Source: Undaria pinnatifida
Lineage: Eukaryota > Sar > Phaeophyceae > Laminariales > Alariaceae
Direction: 5' to 3'
Assembly (NCBI GenBank): GCA_012845835.1
Contig: JABAKD010000023.1
Location: 26,453,972 to 26,517,971 of the forward strand
DNA length: 64,000 nt
The translations under genes were made by a program, and so were the position numbers. Positions 51,201-62,999 of this stretch are shown piece by piece (positions within the stretch are counted from its first letter, which is position 1; each line of letters starts with the position of its first letter). A model generated the notes under the pieces. The model saw only the letters and a list, made by a program, of their open reading frames with translations, was not told the DNA's origin and did no database searches.

Positions 51201-54200
51201 GATAAAGGATTAGAGGCGCGCCGAACGTGAAAAGCTCATTCATGTGGCTCTGCGTACATCTGAGGATATGCCGGCGTTGTGGTTTCGTGGGCTTTTTTTT
51301 GTGGTCATTTTTACGAAAAGAAATGAAATGAAAAAGGTAACAGTAGTAAAAAATGTATGTATTGTGTCACGTCAGATAAGAAGTTATATCAAAATAATGT
51401 ATGTATTGTTTCCCGTCAGATAAGAAGATTTAATTATATCAACAGCAGTGATCATGAGCCCCCCTCCTCTCGCCCCCAAGACGAACAACAACAACCACAA
51501 CCACCACGATCATGTGGGTCACAGGTATACCATGACCTGTGATGCTGAATGATGCTTTTCTATAACACTTAATTGTACTGGTAGCTCATTCCCCTGATCA
51601 CCAAAAAAAGCTACCTGGTAGTATTTATATTAATACTATACATACATGTAGTATGATATGTGTATGTTGACCCGTTGGCTTACTCTTTCGCGCCGCTCTT
51701 TTCATATCATATGGAGATGGCAGCAACCAAAAAAAACAAAACAACGACTGGCATTCCTGTTATATTCAGGTATGTTCACCAAAACAACAACAAACAGCTG
51801 CTGTGGTTCCTGGGTATGGAGCACACTCACCCGTGACAGTCTCTAAGCAGGGGGCTCGTCCCCCCTCCCTGGCTCCTATGGTGGTATATACAAGGTAACC
51901 ACTACTTATCTTTACGTTCCATAATAATATGGTCGATCCTTGTAATAGCATCCACATATTATGCCGGTCGCCTCGGTGGCGTGTCAGGTTATCCTCGAGC
52001 CTGGTATAGGTCAGTTTCGTGAGTTCAAATCCCCCCTAGTGCACACGTACTCACTTGAATAAATTCGTGGGGACTCTTCTTGAGCACAAATTGACTTGCA
52101 GAAAGCGCAAGAGCGTGAGTTAGCTAACACTCGATGGAAAATCGACGAGCAGTGGGATTGCTGAACCCTCTGCGCGATAAAATTCAAGGTAAGAACTTGG
52201 GGGGAGAAGGGACGACACCTGTGACCACGGGTTGTCCAGAAGCTGGAAGGCAGATGTGAAAAAAAAAAAATACTTAGTTGACCGCCAGGCAATCCGTTCC
52301 CCTTCGATGTGGAACATACCATGACCTCCACCACCCTCACCGACAACTACCAGTGATACGTACGAGGTATACATACATAATAAGCATATACTCAAAGTAT
52401 ATACACACCCACGTAATGCGACAGTAAAACAATAAAATAAATGTTAGAGCTTAGACTATATCCACAGTATTATTCCTGTCCGACCCCATATACAAAAACA
52501 AACAGAAAGAGACTCCAGCCCGCGCTTCACCGCCCCCCGCTCGTCCTTTGCGCCGGGCGCGCTTGTTGGTACTGTAGTATCACTACACACCACCAGTACA
52601 CACCAGAACATAAATCGGACGAGAGGTTTGAACCATTCGCCCATTCTCTACTCCTCACATATTTTCTAGAACGTTTGTATCGTAGACAAAGTTTATCTAC
52701 GCTCGTACCAAGCACATCGCAACCACCATTTATACTGCATATATATTCGTTACATATGTACAGTATATATGGCACAATGTGCCCTCTTTATCACGCTATT
52801 TCCTGATACCCCCCAGCGGTCTTTCCTGCCCTTTTCCGGATAAATTTGATTTCCGTATTATTATAGTCCAAAACTTGTCGACATTTACTTGGCAATGCGC
52901 TATTGCCCGTTCCAAATAGGTTGAGGAAGGGCGCCACGCTCTCGAACCCTGCTTCCCAGCTCTTTCCCTGCATCAGTCGCCGATAGCCGCCATACACGAG
53001 AAAAATGGCATGGTATCAAAAATACTGCAAAATTCAAAATTCGCAATTCCCCCAACTCTTCAGCTCCACGGTGGGATGGTCGCCAAACTTGATCGTAGTA
53101 CAACTACGATTCTCCCGAAAGAGTACGAAGCCCCCCTGAGTCCTCTCCAGATCCCCGCTGTAGACCCCACGAGCACTTAATATCTTGCAGGAAACCCTCT
53201 GCGGCGATAATAAATGAGGGCACGTACCGGGAGGGGGGGCGGCGGGGGGGGGGGGGCGTCACCTGTGACCGCTGCTTGTCCAGAAGCTGGGAAGTCAAAG
53301 GATGAGATTTAAAAACAAAACAAAAACTCTTACAGCGTACATCTCAAAGTATGATATATAGGGGTGGCAGGCGAAGAAGAGGAGAGCTGTCCAAGTATAA
53401 ACGATACAACAAATACACGAGTAATGTGCTGTATGTAGTACTCATACCGGTGTTTTTAGTGCTCGCTGTGCCCAGTATATACTAGACCAGTTTTAAAAGT
53501 AGCCGGTAAGTATTATCTATATTGTTGTGGTGTTCCAATTGGCCTTCTTGTCTTGTGCATACTAAACCATTTGGTAGAATTTTTAAAGGTGGTTAAGGTC
53601 CGAACGATGAACATGGTATACCACCAGGTACGTGATTTTCACAAGTTAGTAGCTCCTCGTTCCTCTGTACAGCAGTATGGACGGGAGTCTAACCCTTTTA
53701 CAACTGCAATCGTCGTTTGGGGACAAGATGCCAACAATTAATGTGGGAGCTCTACTGGGGCTAACGTCGTGTCATCTTAAAAAAAACATGCAAAAGGAAA
53801 AAAAGAAAAAAAAAAGAGCGTGCATTGGCCCCCGCAAAAACAGAGCGTGCAGGGTATCAGTGTTCGACACTGCTCACCATGCGAGTACTCGCAGTATAAC
53901 CGCTCATACTGCGTTCTTCTCAAGTATGTCGGGGTTCACTACTGTGGATATTACCCGTACTTGCAGTATTTGGGGTTGTATATTGCTTATACTGCCAGGA
54001 CTGTCAGCAATTCGGCCGTTAATGTTGATAGTGCATCAAGTATTCGCAGTACTAAAATACTTTCAAAAGCTCCCGTTACTTGCAGAGGGAGAAGCATGCA
54101 GGGAGAATCGGCAAAACAGCGTTTGTTTTCTTTTTCGCCGTCCGACAAAACTCACGATCCGACATGTTCTCATGAACACACGATTTTCCAAATCGGAGCG

Positions 54201-54963
54201 AATAGCTGTGAGAATCACACGTACATGTGTGGACAATCGAAAGGCGACAAGCGACAAGCGACAAGCGACATATGATAAGGCTTTGAGTGACACTAGCGTA
54301 CACTGTACTCCAGTACGGTACATAAGGTGGTAACATCTGCATTTTATGAGGTTCTTCTTTTGAGGAGCTCCATGCCCCACACAACAAGCTAACTGCCCAT
54401 GAGACAAAACAAAAGTGGGAACCACGCACACTGCTTGTACGATTACGAACGAACACAGTAAAACTTGCCTTTTATTTGTCCTCATGAAGAGAGTTAGCTA
54501 TCCGACCGCAACCATCTGCCCACCAAGCGGCAGATATTAGATGTATATCGACATCCTCTCCTTCACGTCTATTCGCCAACAGTAAGATTTCGGAGCCCGC
54601 TTTCCGCAACCTTCCGAAACAGTGGTAGAAGTAAGAGAGCTTGCACCCTGTCACCTGACCCCAGCACCAGCAAACATAATTACAACAACGGTGGCACGGG
54701 GTCAGACGCACATCAATCACGCCTACGCGCGTACGGTGCCGGACAATGGACACTCACAAGAAACAGAAATACTGACACACACTGCGTCTCATATTAGGGA
54801 GAGGGTGTTTCTACACAAACATCAGTATAAACGCTGTCGAGGTTTTTTGTTCCTGCTAATATCATCTGCTTCCCTTTTTCTTGTTGCTTACTACAGCAGT
54901 AAGTGTCATGTAATGTATCCTTCAACAAGCATAGACGGGCACAGGCACACGGATCACTGGTGC
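51201..54963. other. no gene seen; scattered repeats
   Basis: 51340-51440 has two copies of ATGTATGTATTGT.TC.CGTCAGATAAGAAG. Diverged paralogous stretches at 52130-52260 and 53130-53310 share AACCCTCTGCG.CGATAA, CACCTGTGACC and GTTGTCCAGAAGCTGG-like words with a G run between. AT-rich 52300-52560. 53670-54330 has an open 218-aa frame crossed by others, without motif. 54254-54275 is three to four copies of GACAAGC. Nothing here is supported as a gene. Confidence 0.45.
51964..52046 (+). repeat. tRNA-like sequence, weak
   Basis: TATGCCGGTCGCCTCGGTGG resembles a D-arm region of a long-variable-arm tRNA, and GTGAGTTCAAATCCCCCC resembles a T-arm with B-box. The acceptor arms do not pair, so it is a tRNA-derived repeat at best. 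Confidence 0.3.
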
Positions 54964-55089
54964 TCATGAGTTTTCGAAGCACATGTTCGGTGGGGCGTCC
55001 TTGCCAATCCTGCTCAACGCCTGGGTGCCTGGTATCATTGTGGTCTCAACGATCCCTTTTGATATTCGGATGATTGCCCTTAAGAACTC
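54964..55089 (-). CDS. orphan terminal exon, 41 codons, unknown
   Basis: On the minus strand a good acceptor (TTTGTCTTCAG) at 55090-55100 is followed by an open frame to TGA at 54964-54966. It reads EFLRAIIRISKGIVETTMIP, then GTQALSRIGKDAPPNMCFEN and S. Composition and the splice site look genuinely coding, but no upstream exon was recognised before 55.4 kb and the family is unknown to me. It may be the tail of a decayed gene. Confidence 0.35.
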   Translation of the reverse strand, partial: EFLRAIIRISKGIVETTMIPGTQALSRIGKDAPPNMCFENS

Positions 55090-55376
55090 CTGAAGACAAA
55101 CAGGTCGCTCGTGCTAGCTATGTAGGGCTTGGCATGGTACGGTTCCACAAAACCGTTTGCAGTCTACCTCTGCTGACAAGCCCGCGAAGCGATGCTTCTC
55201 GGCTTGGCGATGCTCAGTGTGGTGGGGTGTGAGTAGCTAGTTGTGAGTTGTCTTGTGTCTTCCTCGCCGACGCGACCTACGCGGCGCATTTTTATCTTAC
55301 GTTATATTTTGAAATTTAAACTTGTTTTTAACACGGCTTGTCTATTCGTACACTCTTTATTATTATAGAAAGCTCG
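55090..55376. other. no gene seen
   Basis: Short spacer between the orphan exon and the next frame. A TTTTTATCTTACGTTATATTTTG AT-rich part at 55288-55320 is the only feature. Confidence 0.4.
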
Positions 55377-55809
55377 ATGCCCGACGCTGCCAGGTATCGG
55401 TACGAACTATCCATGGTCAGGCACAGGGATCGCTGCTTCCTTTGCGAACATGGTGCAGCCATGAGCGAAGCAGCACTGCTGTCTCTCGTTTATGTTATAT
55501 GGTCTCCTCTTGGGCTGTCCTTCTTACGAAGGAGGAGCAACACCCAGCGTACCCGGCGTAATACACACAATACATGCCATCAGAAACCTACGGAAAAGGT
55601 ACAACAAAGGCTCTGTTGCAAACAATGTAAACGGGGTGTGTGGCTACTGCAATACATTTCGACGCAAACGCGTGTGGGCAGAAATGTTACGGGCACTTGA
55701 TGGGCTCCGTTTGCATTTTTCAAAAACATTTGAGGGTCGCAGCAGTTCAAAAATATACATAAAAAAGAAATCGGACACAGGATACGAGAATTTTATTGTT
55801 CGACAATAG
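55377..55809 (+). pseudogene. broken frame with paired Cys motifs, unknown
   Basis: ATG 55377 follows a TATTATAG that could be an acceptor. The first frame reads MPDAARYRYELSMVRHRDRC, FLCEHGAAM, LLSLVYVI. A second frame takes over after about 55500 and reads VPGVIHTIHAIRNLRKRYNK, NVNGVCGYCNTFRRKRVWAE, then ends IKKKSDTGYENFIVRQ at 55807-55809. CFLC and CGYC pairs could be parts of one zinc-binding site split by a frame break. No family assigned. Confidence 0.3.
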
Positions 55810-55906
55810 AAATGTTTTTACCAGTTTGAAATCAAGAATGCTTTCTTTATAATATGTACACCGCAGTACGCATCCACACACATACTTATCAATGTTTCAA
55901 GGATCT

Positions 55907-58215
55907 TTGCGCCCAAGGGCGCACAAAAAAAAAAATCCCGGACGCCACACTCCAGTTTTTGCATTTGGTCGGCGGTGAGGGGGGGGGGGGGGGGGGGGGG
56001 AGGTCTCCCAGCATACTAATTCCTATATAAAGAACTTTGCAACTCTAATTCCTATACAATGAACCATGCAACACTAATTCCCATATAAAACAGAGTGACT
56101 TGGCCATAGACTAGGCACTGGGTGCCACTCACGGCCGAAAATGGGTTTAGTCGAACAAGAGGCGAACCCTCGGCAACGTAGGTGTGAGGTCAGTGACACT
56201 GGTGCTACTACTGTACGGGCGTAGTACATCGTCCTCGAAACGCCGCCGACACCACGAGGTCGAACCGGGCCAGTACACAAGCTTGCACAAGCCAACACAA
56301 GCTAAATTAAAAAATGCGGCGAGATTGGGCGAGACTGTCCTTTTGAAACCGCCGAAAACGCGGCGAGACAAGATCGACTATAATTTCACCGACGAGCTCA
56401 ACGAGCTTCCTCGTTCCGACCAGTTGTGCCAAGTTCTGGGTACACAAGGTTGCACCAGGGTGAACGCTCGTGTCTACTCGGTGGTGCCAACGCCCTAAAC
56501 CTCTCGGTTCAAGCTCTGAGTCAAGTTGTCCGAGGGGGGCGGATGGGGACTGACGCGTAAGAGTTGTAGTGGCGCAATGGTCAAATGTGGCATAATTTGC
56601 GGCTGCTCCAACGAGGATCTTCCCGGCGGGAACCACCATTGCGACCATTGCGATGTCTTGTTGCACAACTTGTGTGTACAAAAAGCTTTGAAGATCAGAG
56701 ATAAGCCGGGCAAGTGGAAGTGCGGCATCACCGACTGCCGCTTAAACCTACGTAGTAGTACATATGGGGCCTCTGGTGCCGCTGGTTCTGGGACTGGGGC
56801 TGCTGCCGCTAGTAGCCCTACTGCTGCCGCTGCTGCCGGCAGTGGTGGAGGTTCGGCCGGTCCAAGTTCTTCTACAGCTGTTCCGAAGGCCACAGCTCGC
56901 GCGAGCATGTCCATGCATCCCCCGAGTGCCACCCAGAGTAGGCCGGTGACGGGTGCAGGCACAACCGCATCACCGTTCAACCCGCGGAAATGGTTAGATG
57001 AGCAGTGCGGGAAGATAAGCCAAGGAACTCGCGAGCATGAATATGTGGAGAGGGTTTGCCGATGTGGAAAAAACTTCGGCGACGGCTCGGGTGTCAACGC
57101 CGAGGAGGCAAAAAAACATGAAGAATCAGACCAGCACACATCGTGAGTCGCGCATGCAGGAGGGTTAGACTTTGGTGACTGCTGTTGTTGCTGTCGCGTG
57201 TCAGCTATAGTATACCACTGTCTCCGTGGCAGTGCTCGGGCGTGTTGGACTGACTGATACTTGCGACACACCTCGGCAACAGCTAAGCTCCTTCGCCATT
57301 TTTTTTTTTGGTTGCGAAACATTGTAGGTACGTCCAAGAGCCTCGGCCCTGGATGAGAAAAATAGCAACGAAAAACGACCGCGGTGAATGGATCTGCGGG
57401 TGTGGGCAGAACTTTGGAAGAGAAAGTAGAAGTGGAAAACGAAAACGAAGAAGAGCCTTGCGGGGAGGGGGTGGGGGCGGCCGAGGGTTCGGCTGGCGGG
57501 GCTGCCTCAAATGTGATTTTAGGCGTAAGTAGTCTTGGCCGGGTTAGGTTTAAGAAAAGAAAGTGGGAGCAAGTAGAGTGAGACGAGGAGAGAGGAGAGC
57601 CCTGCTTCGGGCGGGAGAGATGATGCGGGCAGTTTCTGCAAACACCTGAAGGTGTCCATCTATGATCGCAGGGAAAATCATTATTGTTGCACAGCCGAAA
57701 TCGGCCATTTTTTCATGTTTTCTCCAACGGCCGATCTCGGCCGTTCGGGCACAAAGGGGGAGGGGGGCGAAGCTTGGAGGGGAGGCGGGGGAGCAACGGC
57801 AAATAGCAAGGAAGATCATCTGCTTCACTACTACCACCGTGTTGTACTGTCTGTCTGTGGCGTCCATTTAATCCAAGTTTGATACAACATGCGTGAGGCC
57901 TTTTCCAGAAACCAAGTTGGACAAAAGCAAGATTAGAACAGGACTTGACACAGCAGTACACGCTTGTGTACGGCAACAAAACCTTGCAAAAGCCCTAACC
58001 CCCGTCGATGGTGCTCCATGGTGCTTTCTTGAGGACCAAAAAGCCACAAGACGTTGCAAGACGACGTAAAACGGCCTCAACATTCGACGAAACTCAGGGA
58101 AAAAAAAAACACTTTTTTCGGCGTCGGACCCGGGGGGGGGGGGGGGGGGGGGGGAGGGGTAGTGTGGCGTCCGGGATTTTTTTTTTTGTGCGCCCTTGCT
58201 GCGCCCCAAAAACAT
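55907..58215. mobile_element. candidate element: zinc-finger gene between inverted repeats with poly-G
   Basis: GGGCGCACAAAAAAAAAAAT, CCCGGACGCCACACT at 55926-55962 recurs in inverse at about 58160-58195. Inside each lies a pure G tract: about 22 G at 55979-56000 and about 24 G at 58131-58154. A 256-aa zinc-finger gene is enclosed. The symmetry suggests a mobile unit with about 40-bp inverted ends, but I found no target duplication and the flanking similarity (AATGTTT.. versus AAATGTTTTT) fades gradually. Confidence 0.45.
56577..57532 (+). CDS. zinc-finger (PHD-like) protein, 2 exons, 256 aa
   Basis: Exon 1 56577-57142, exon 2 57328-57532; TC|GTGAGT and ATTGTAG| borders join in phase 2. Start at ATG 56577 (MVKCGIICGCSNEDLPGGNH). 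Residues 4-54 carry C4, C8, C10, H20/H21, C22, C25, H30, C33, W47, C49 and C54, close to a PHD/RING-like Cys-His pattern (CDHCDVLLHNLC, then WKCGITDC). A Gly/Ala/Ser linker (about 60-135) follows. Two CxCG.NFG motifs (CRCGKNFGDG at 161-170; CGCGQNFGRE at 212-221) bracket the splice junction, suggesting a small repeated motif. The C-terminus is Arg/Gly-rich. A second frame is also open over the end of exon 2, so the true C-terminus may differ. Such proteins usually act in the nucleus; here it may be carried by a mobile unit. Confidence 0.55.
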
Positions 58216-59514
58216 TTCGGACCAAACGCGTTTGCACGTAAAACTAAATTGAAGCTTTCGACCTTCAGTTATGTTTCTTCGTGCTTGGTATTCACACGAC
58301 GACACATCCAGTTGACTAAACCCAAGTCCCCAGTCACCCTGGTCGCAGACGGCTATGGGAAGGATCAGCGAAGCCTACGGGCAAAACACACACGCAAAAG
58401 CGGGGTTTGAAATGCGTGCGTGGCTCGCCAACTCTAGCGATGAGCCGATTATTGGGAGCTGTGACCGAGCCTGTATACTTCTTACTGGATGGTTGGCATT
58501 GGTAGTGCTGAAGGCGGAGACAGCAGCGGCTGCAACAGATAAGCGACCGCGGTACTCAGGTATATGCACTCCTTGCCTCGCTTGCTATCCCAAGCCTCCT
58601 GGATTATCTCACCCACAGCCCCTTGATTCTATCTACGCCCTGTTCACGCACGCGAGAATCAGACGATGCACTTGGCGGCGTACTGCTGCTTTCTCGGATT
58701 GTTTTTTATGGTATTGAAAAATGCCCATACTCACACACGATTTGTATATTGTCATCGGAGTTCCGCGACCGAGCCTTAGATCCTATGGTAGGATATTATT
58801 AGTGCGTGAGGAGGAGAGCAACGAACAGCTGTAGCAAGTGCGCTATCCAGCTTGAACAAACGTTTGCCGTCGTTTACGTACCAAGCCTCATGTCTGAATC
58901 TTCTCATCTGCAGGTTTCCTATCTAAAGCTCTGTATACGCTGCTACACGCACGTGATACCTGGTAGTCTTGTACCAGGTATGTATGGCACGCGCATGTGT
59001 TGTGTTATTTTTGTGAGGTCAGCTACGTACAAAAGAAAACGCTCACTCGAGCTCACGTTACTCCTACGCGTACGAGCACTATTCGTGAGCCTACAGTACA
59101 TCAATAACGGTGCACGTCTACGTTGGACTCGTGTTCTACTGCTGCTACTCCGCTGCTGCTGCTGCTCCTGCTGCTGCTGCTGATGCTTCTGCTACTATGA
59201 ATACGGCGGAACATCGTTGTTAAGACAAGGAGATGTTCTTCGGCTTAATTGCTATGGTATCGAAAAATGCCGATACGTCCAGATACACCCAGCACTCGAT
59301 CAGCTTTAAAAATATGCGTCGTCTGTTGTAGTGTACTACTCTGTACGTCGGCGGCTGGCTGTCGTTTTTCGAAATAAGTTGGAACAATGTTTGTGCCTTG
59401 CATGGTATCGCAAGCCTCATGTCTGTAACTGCTCTGAAGCTGTGTAACGCACGTGATAATCTTGTACCTGGTACGAGTATGTACGTGCTATTTTCGTGCA
59501 GCAAATTGCTACTA
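57533..59514. other. no gene seen; G tract, TACGTAC-rich repeats
   Basis: 57650-57760 has repeated TCGGCC words. The right inverted repeat and G tract (58131-58215) are described above. From 58800, diverged copies of a unit (CAAGCCTCATGTCTG, CACGCACGTGATACCTGGTA, CTGCTGCTGCT, CACTCGATCAG) occur at 58880, 59230-59500 and again at 60555-60830. No frame is supported. Confidence 0.45.
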
Positions 59515-60536
59515 CAGTCGACCCCGCTTTAAAGACACACCGCGTTTTTTTTTTGGGAGTGTCTTAAACGCGGGGAAGTGTCTTTAGGATTCCGGGGCCA
59601 CTAACTCACCGTCCCCGGGGCCAATGGAGGTGAAACATATGTCAAACTACGCGCATTTGAATCAGGAATGCGACCACGAAACTGTGTTGCTTAAAAACTG
59701 CAACACGTGATTTAAAAGGCCGCAACACTACTGCTGTAGTACACTCCAGTACTTTACACATTTTGAATTTCCCTCCACCACCGAAACGCGGGAAGGAGTG
59801 CAGCACGACCTATTGTAATGTGTACGGCAGTGCGCTGTTGTTGATGCAGGCTCTAGCTGTAACGTGTACGGCAGTGCGCTGGTGTTGTTGCAGGCTTTTC
59901 TTATTGTCAAGGCGTTATCCTCACGGTGAACATCATGCCCGAGACATCGCGAACACACCTGAGACACATCAGTTCGTTGGAACTAGCTCTGATACGATAC
60001 ACGCAAGTTACCTGCCACATAGGGACCAAACAAACCCAGTCGACCCCTTAGAAGGACACTAGGAAACGGTCGGTAGCGCAGACCACAACATACAAAAAAA
60101 TCGGGCAAATACACCGAAAAGAGGACACCATTCTTCCCCAAAGGTCAACACGAGGCATAAACTCAAAACAAAAATACAAAAATTGAACTCCACGAGAAAG
60201 GCAAAAATCCCAAATTTTGACTGCCTGACACGAGTTGAGACTTTGACTGGCACGTGAGTTCGCCACATGGCTTCAAGCCGGCAGCTGACGACCCGCCAGC
60301 AGATGGGAGGAATCTCTCCATACCCACACGCGGTAGTGCGGGCTGCAGCAGACCACTGTCGATGTTATACAGCAGTGTGCTGCCCCAGCAAAACAATTTG
60401 GGGGGGCGTCGCAAAGTGGAAAAGGTACCCCCCCCTTAGTATTTTACATCTGCGGGGCACCATGTTCTGGGAAAAAAATGTGTCTTTATAGCGGGGAGTT
60501 TCCTTAAGAAGAGTGTCTTTAAAGCGGGGACGACTG
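59515..60536. mobile_element. Tc1/mariner-type non-autonomous element, 1.02 kb, TA TSD
   Basis: Left edge CAGTCGACCCCGCTTTAAAG and right edge (inverse) CAGTCGTCCCCGCTTTAAAG match over 24 bp with one difference. TA stands at 59513-59514 and 60537-60538. CAGT edges with a TA duplication are the hallmark of the Tc1/mariner superfamily. Subterminal words (GTGTCTT.AA.GCGGGGA) recur on both sides, and another edge-like word (CAGTCGACCCCTTAGAAGGA) lies at 60034. No transposase coding was recognised; frames inside are short. Confidence 0.88.
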
Positions 60537-60538
60537 TA

Positions 60539-61344
60539 CTACTGCTGTCTGTACTACAATGCCAGCTACGACGTACGTACGGAGAAATGTAAATATTACT
60601 TCTCATGTTGCTCCTACCCGTACGAGTACGACTGGTATTATTGATGAAGCAACCCTGTATCGACAGCGGTTCATGTCTACGTTGGGCTCGTGTACTTCCG
60701 CTTCTATATACCCTGCTGCTGCTATGAATACGCAGAGCATCTGTCCGGCTTAATTTTCATGGCATCGAAAAAATGCCGGTATGTACGGCACTCGATCAGT
60801 TTCTGTATACAACAGCAGGAGTACGTAGTTGACTGCTGCCGTATCAGGTGTGATCAGCGTGCTAGTATACCTCTCGGTACGAATTTCGGACCCGATTCCC
60901 ACCAAAACTACGTGCAAGTACTGGTTGCTGGGGGGCACAAAACGCCAAGCGATCCGTCGAAGCACATATTTACAAGTTTGTCGAGGTACTTCGATTGCGC
61001 GCGCTACCGGGTGTGTAGTGTGCCTTTACGGAGCATATACAGTACGTCGGTAACACTCCTGAGCTATTACAGTTCCAGAGGGTCCACAGGATGATTCAGC
61101 AAAGGCGGTCAGCCTGCACCCTCTTTGCGCGCGACAAAATCATCTCGGAACTACAGCCAACAGCAGCAGCAGTAGAAAGTCCTCGGGGATGCCAGACTGG
61201 TTGACTGGACATTCGACAAGCACGCGACAAGGGTGAAAGTAGAAAGGACAAACACTATCTATCTGGAGCCACCAAGCCACTGGCTCGGACGTAGTACTTG
61301 TTGCGTGGCTGGCGATTATGGGATTTGCACATACGGACGTGCGT
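60539..61344. other. no gene seen
   Basis: Continues the diverged unit family of 58.9-59.5 kb (for example CTGCTGCTGCTATGAATACG, CACTCGATCAGTTTCTGTAT). CAGCAGCAGCAG near 61160. No supported gene. Confidence 0.4.
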
Positions 61345-61577
61345 CCCGCCATGGCCGGCCGGTGACCCTGCGAATAAGAGTGTCTCAAAGCCTTGTTCGT
61401 TAAAAATAGAGTTTTACCGAGGTGAGAGGCGACCGATCCAACGTGAGAGACGTGCCTCACCTTTTACAGACCCTGATCTTGATCGCATCGACGAGGATGT
61501 GGCACCTCCCATAGCGAAACTTCCTGAACGCAGGCTGTTCTCCATTCCTCCATCACGGTTAGCCGTGAATAACACGT
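61345..61577 (+). CDS. possible exon, unknown function
   Basis: An open plus-strand frame of balanced composition reads VSKPCSLKIEFYRGERRPIQ, RERRASPFTDPDLDRIDEDV, APPIAKLPERRLFSIPPSRL and reaches a GTGAGC donor-like site at 61577. No ATG-based start or partner exon was identified. It ends just before the duplicated block that starts at 61651. Confidence 0.25.
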
Positions 61578-61650
61578 GAGCTGATAGACTCCTCTACTCC
61601 TGATGATGATGCACCACTCGAGCACTCGCATCTCCCGCGATCGAAATGCG

Positions 61651-62468
61651 AATTAAACCCGAACGATCCCAAACCGCAACACAGGGGGTTATAAATCCTG
61701 CGAGGGGGGCTCCTTGGTTGAAGTTGATCCTTAATCCTACAAGCAGCAAGCCAGTTTTCATTGATTGCTTCACACACCCCACCCGCCCCACACACCGATA
61801 TCACCTCCCCCTCCAAACGCTCTACATAATCACCACCCAGCCCTGTTGTAGGGCACGGACACGAGGTAGATGCGGCTGCGCCACCATAGCTAGGCCGGGA
61901 GGGCCCTCTCTCGGCTGTGCTGTGGTGGGCTACTACTACTACGGCTGCTGCTGCTGCTGTGTCTTCGCGTTTGTCGCCACACACATCCGTGCTCTTGTCT
62001 TGGGTTGTGTGTGTCGCCACACGCCCGTCCTTGTTTTACTCATCATCATGTATGTGTCTCGCGTTTTCCGTGTTACAATCGTGCGTAGCCGCGTCCTAGC
62101 GGCAGATGGCAACCACGTGTGAAAGGCTGCCGGACAGCAGCACGGGTGAAGTTCTGTGAGGGGGCGCGCACGTGCGTGCGCACACGGTGGCACTACTCCA
62201 AAATGCATCTCGAGGACTGCTCACACACAAGACGAATGCCGTCTGTCCCCCAGTTTTTAGGACACAACACCCCGATCTACGAAGAAGGCGCATTGATTTC
62301 TGCTGTCACAGCAGTTATGCAAGAACGTTGCCGGAAATTTCCGCCAAGAATTTTCCCAGAAATTCGTGGTGGGCATACTTACATAGTGATGAAAAAAAAA
62401 GGTTTCCAATTACATTGCAGGCATTGTTCCTATCGGACCTGGAAGGCGTTATACACTCTCGATTTACT
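61651..62468 (+). repeat. 820-bp block, copy 2
   Basis: Second copy of 35304-36131, beginning AATTAAACCCGAACGATCCC and ending CTCTCGATTTACT. It lacks the terminal inverted repeats of the element that encloses copy 1, so either it is a truncated copy of that element or the block is mobile on its own. The Cys/His-containing frame is conserved (GGHTYIVMKKKGFQLHCRHC). Confidence 0.85.
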
Positions 62469-62754
62469 ATATGAACCAAGAACCGAGAACCAAACAAGCT
62501 AGAAAGGTTTCGCAGCTAGTTGGCGTTCTAGTTCTGCCTTAAAGATTAAAAACAATATTTTGGCTGCGACGCGCTTGACAAAATCATTTCCCACTCCTGG
62601 TTTCTCTCCTCCTCCACAGACCGCTACGGACCAGCACGCCGGCGGCCGCTTGTAGCTGCTGCACATTATACATACATTATACGCGACCTTGATGAGGCAG
62701 CCATGTCAATTTTCGTTCATCGGCCATACACAGGTGGTTGGTGGCGTCATATAA
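62469..62754. other. no gene seen
   Basis: Short unique spacer between the 820-bp block and an R235 copy. No recognisable feature. Confidence 0.5.
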
Positions 62755-62850
62755 TAATACGCGCGATCGGAGTATCACACACAGCTTGCAAAGATGAGTT
62801 CGACAAAATATTCGATCTCAGCTGGAGTCAATTTAAATTTTCATAATAAC
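62755..62850 (-). repeat. R235 copy, about 95 bp
   Basis: AATACGCGCGATCGGAGTAT to AATTTTCATAATAA, inverse orientation, diverged near the AT-rich edge. Shorter than the copy at 27820, again missing the far end. Confidence 0.75.
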
Positions 62851-62999
62851 ATTAGTATAGAATGTGACTGCTGTGCACTGCCTTGTGTTTTAACTATTTT
62901 TATAGATGCTGGCTTGATGCAGACACAGCAGCATCGGATCTACCGTGTTTATCCCTAGATGCACGCAGAGGCACAATAGCATTTTGAGCTTGGCAACGA

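Noticed and set aside
53677..54333. Plus-strand frame of 218 aa
   Set aside because: Crossed by long frames on the other strand and another plus frame; Lys-rich from A runs; no motif or splice sites.
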